DNA from: Vulcanimicrobiota bacterium
Lineage (GTDB): Bacteria; Eremiobacterota; Eremiobacteria; Baltobacterales; Baltobacteraceae
DNA: 5,740 nucleotides
NCBI GenBank assembly: GCA_028287545.1
Contig: JAQBPL010000142.1
Span: forward strand, 1 to 5,740
Direction of reading: 5' to 3'
Below, in pieces: positions 5,003 to 5,740 of the stretch (within the stretch, counting starts at the first letter, position 1; every line of letters starts with the position of its first letter). Both the position numbers and the translations under genes were made by a program. Below the pieces are notes generated by a model. It worked only from the letters and a program-made list of their open reading frames with translations, did no database searches and had not been told where the DNA came from.

Positions 5003-5715
5003 CTGCGCTCCATGAAGACGATCAGCCAAATCGAGGCCTCGAACAGCACGTACATCGGCGAAGCGATCAGCAGCATCGTGACCGGGCTGCCGTCAGGCGC
5101 CAGCACGCCGCCCGCGAGCAGCATCCCGAAGACGATGTAGCGCCGGTACTTCCGCAGCATCACCGTGTTGACCAGACCGATGCGGGCCATCAGCAGCATG
5201 ACCACCGGCGTCTGAAACACCAGCGCGAACGCCAGGAACAGCAGTAGGATCAGGTTCACGGTCGACTCGATGCCGAACGTCGGGTCGGCGATCGTGTTGG
5301 TGATCTGAATCAGCGCGCCCACGACGCGCGGGATCACCAGGAAGTGCGCGAACGCGATGCCGAGCAGCGCCAGCAAGAACGACGGCACGATGTACGAGTA
5401 GACGGCCTTGCGGGTCTTCGGATGCACCGCCGGGACGACGAACATCCAGATCTGATAGAGCAGGACCGGCAAGCCGAGCACGATCGCGCCGTAGATCGCG
5501 AACTTGAAGATCGCCCACACCGCGTCGGCCGGGCCGAACGCGTGCAGCACGACCTTGTCGCCGAAATACAGCCGCACCAGCGGCCGGATGGCTTGCTGGC
5601 ACGGCCAAAGCAGAACGACCGCCAACCCGAGGACGGTCGCGACGCAGATCGCCAGCCGGTTCCGGAGCTCCCGCAGGTGCTCCGTGAACGGCATCTCCTT
5701 CTGGTCCCAATCCAC
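4972..5715 (-). CDS. tatC: Sec-independent (twin-arginine) translocase subunit TatC
   Basis: TatC is the integral membrane receptor that binds twin-arginine signal peptides and recruits TatA/TatB to export folded proteins. From the GTG at 5715 it is 247 aa with six predicted helices (about 22-38, 64-88, 107-130, 150-175, 191-206, 211-234). The N-terminal family motif is FTEHLRELRNRL (10-21), with E16 and R18 matching E. coli E15 and R17. LPVLLYQIWMFVVPA (82-96) keeps F92, the equivalent of E. coli F94. LAPDGSPVTMLL keeps D208. An oddity is PKTRK (99-103): T101 occupies the E. coli E103 position. The start is uncertain: the frame stays open to the right edge (upstream residues STREREPE), no good Shine-Dalgarno precedes GTG 5715, and the AAGGAG before the ATG at 5694 directly abuts it. 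The gene may begin outside the window. It is the first visible gene of the tatC-ccsB-ccsA operon. Confidence 0.94.
   Translation of the reverse strand: MDWDQKEMPFTEHLRELRNRLAICVATVLGLAVVLLWPCQQAIRPLVRLYFGDKVVLHAFGPADAVWAIFKFAIYGAIVLGLPVLLYQIWMFVVPAVHPKTRKAVYSYIVPSFLLALLGIAFAHFLVIPRVVGALIQITNTIADPTFGIESTVNLILLLFLAFALVFQTPVVMLLMARIGLVNTVMLRKYRRYIVFGMLLAGGVLAPDGSPVTMLLIASPMYVLFEASIWLIVFMERRWKRDAALAS
5008..5011 (-). promoter_or_regulatory. Ribosome binding site deciding the ccsB start
   Basis: The minus strand reads GGAG at 5011-5008, five bases before ATG 5002 and inside the tatC coding sequence. It favours ATG 5002 over the TTG at 5029. Confidence 0.55.
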
Positions 5716-5740
5716 CTCAGGCTCGCGCTCGCGCGTCGAG

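Noticed and set aside
5003..5029. TTG start at 5029 for ccsB
   Set aside because: TTG is a weaker start, it adds nine residues and deepens the overlap with tatC, while ATG 5002 has a properly spaced GGAG.
4175..5140. 321-codon plus-strand frame opposite ccsB and tatC
   Set aside because: The composition is typical of antisense frames (Arg, Asp, Val, His), it has no motif, and both opposing genes are clearly conserved families.

Overview
The window is GC-rich, densely coded bacterial DNA with GTG starts. It holds five complete genes, one gene (tatC) that starts at or beyond the right edge, and possibly the last codons of a seventh gene at the left edge. The contents indicate an organism that matures c-type cytochromes by System II (ResB/CcsA) and has a Tat exporter. 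Nothing here fixes the phylum: there is no rRNA or ribosomal marker.

Layout. Positions 102-1583 (minus): SelO/YdiU protein adenylyltransferase. Positions 1584-1669: short divergent intergenic region with small inverted repeats. Positions 1670-2251 (plus): membrane-anchored monohaem cytochrome c. Positions 2217-2483 (plus): small hydrophobic protein of unknown function whose likely start overlaps the cytochrome gene. Positions 2484-2571: three consecutive stem-loops between convergent transcription units, the last a 52-base near-perfect palindrome touching the ccsA stop codon. Positions 2571-3563, 3572-5002 and 4972-5715 (all minus): ccsA (ResC-like haem handling protein), ccsB (ResB-like partner) and tatC. 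They form one tight operon transcribed tatC, ccsB, ccsA, with its promoter outside the window.

How the genes fit together. CcsA and CcsB form the System II cytochrome c synthetase, which carries haem across the membrane and attaches it to CXXCH motifs on the outer face. The neighbouring cytochrome c has one CXXCH and an N-terminal Sec-type anchor, so it is an obvious client. TatC belongs to the export route for folded, often cofactor-containing redox proteins, so the operon reads as a respiratory-protein export and maturation unit. SelO is linked to redox stress in characterised bacteria, and this copy keeps both cysteines of the known regulatory disulfide.

Most of the window is conventional. 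The points worth a second look are the palindromic element between the convergent units, a TatC that has Thr where the signal-binding Glu is normally found, and the small membrane protein coupled to the cytochrome. I found no clear evidence of a wholly new system.
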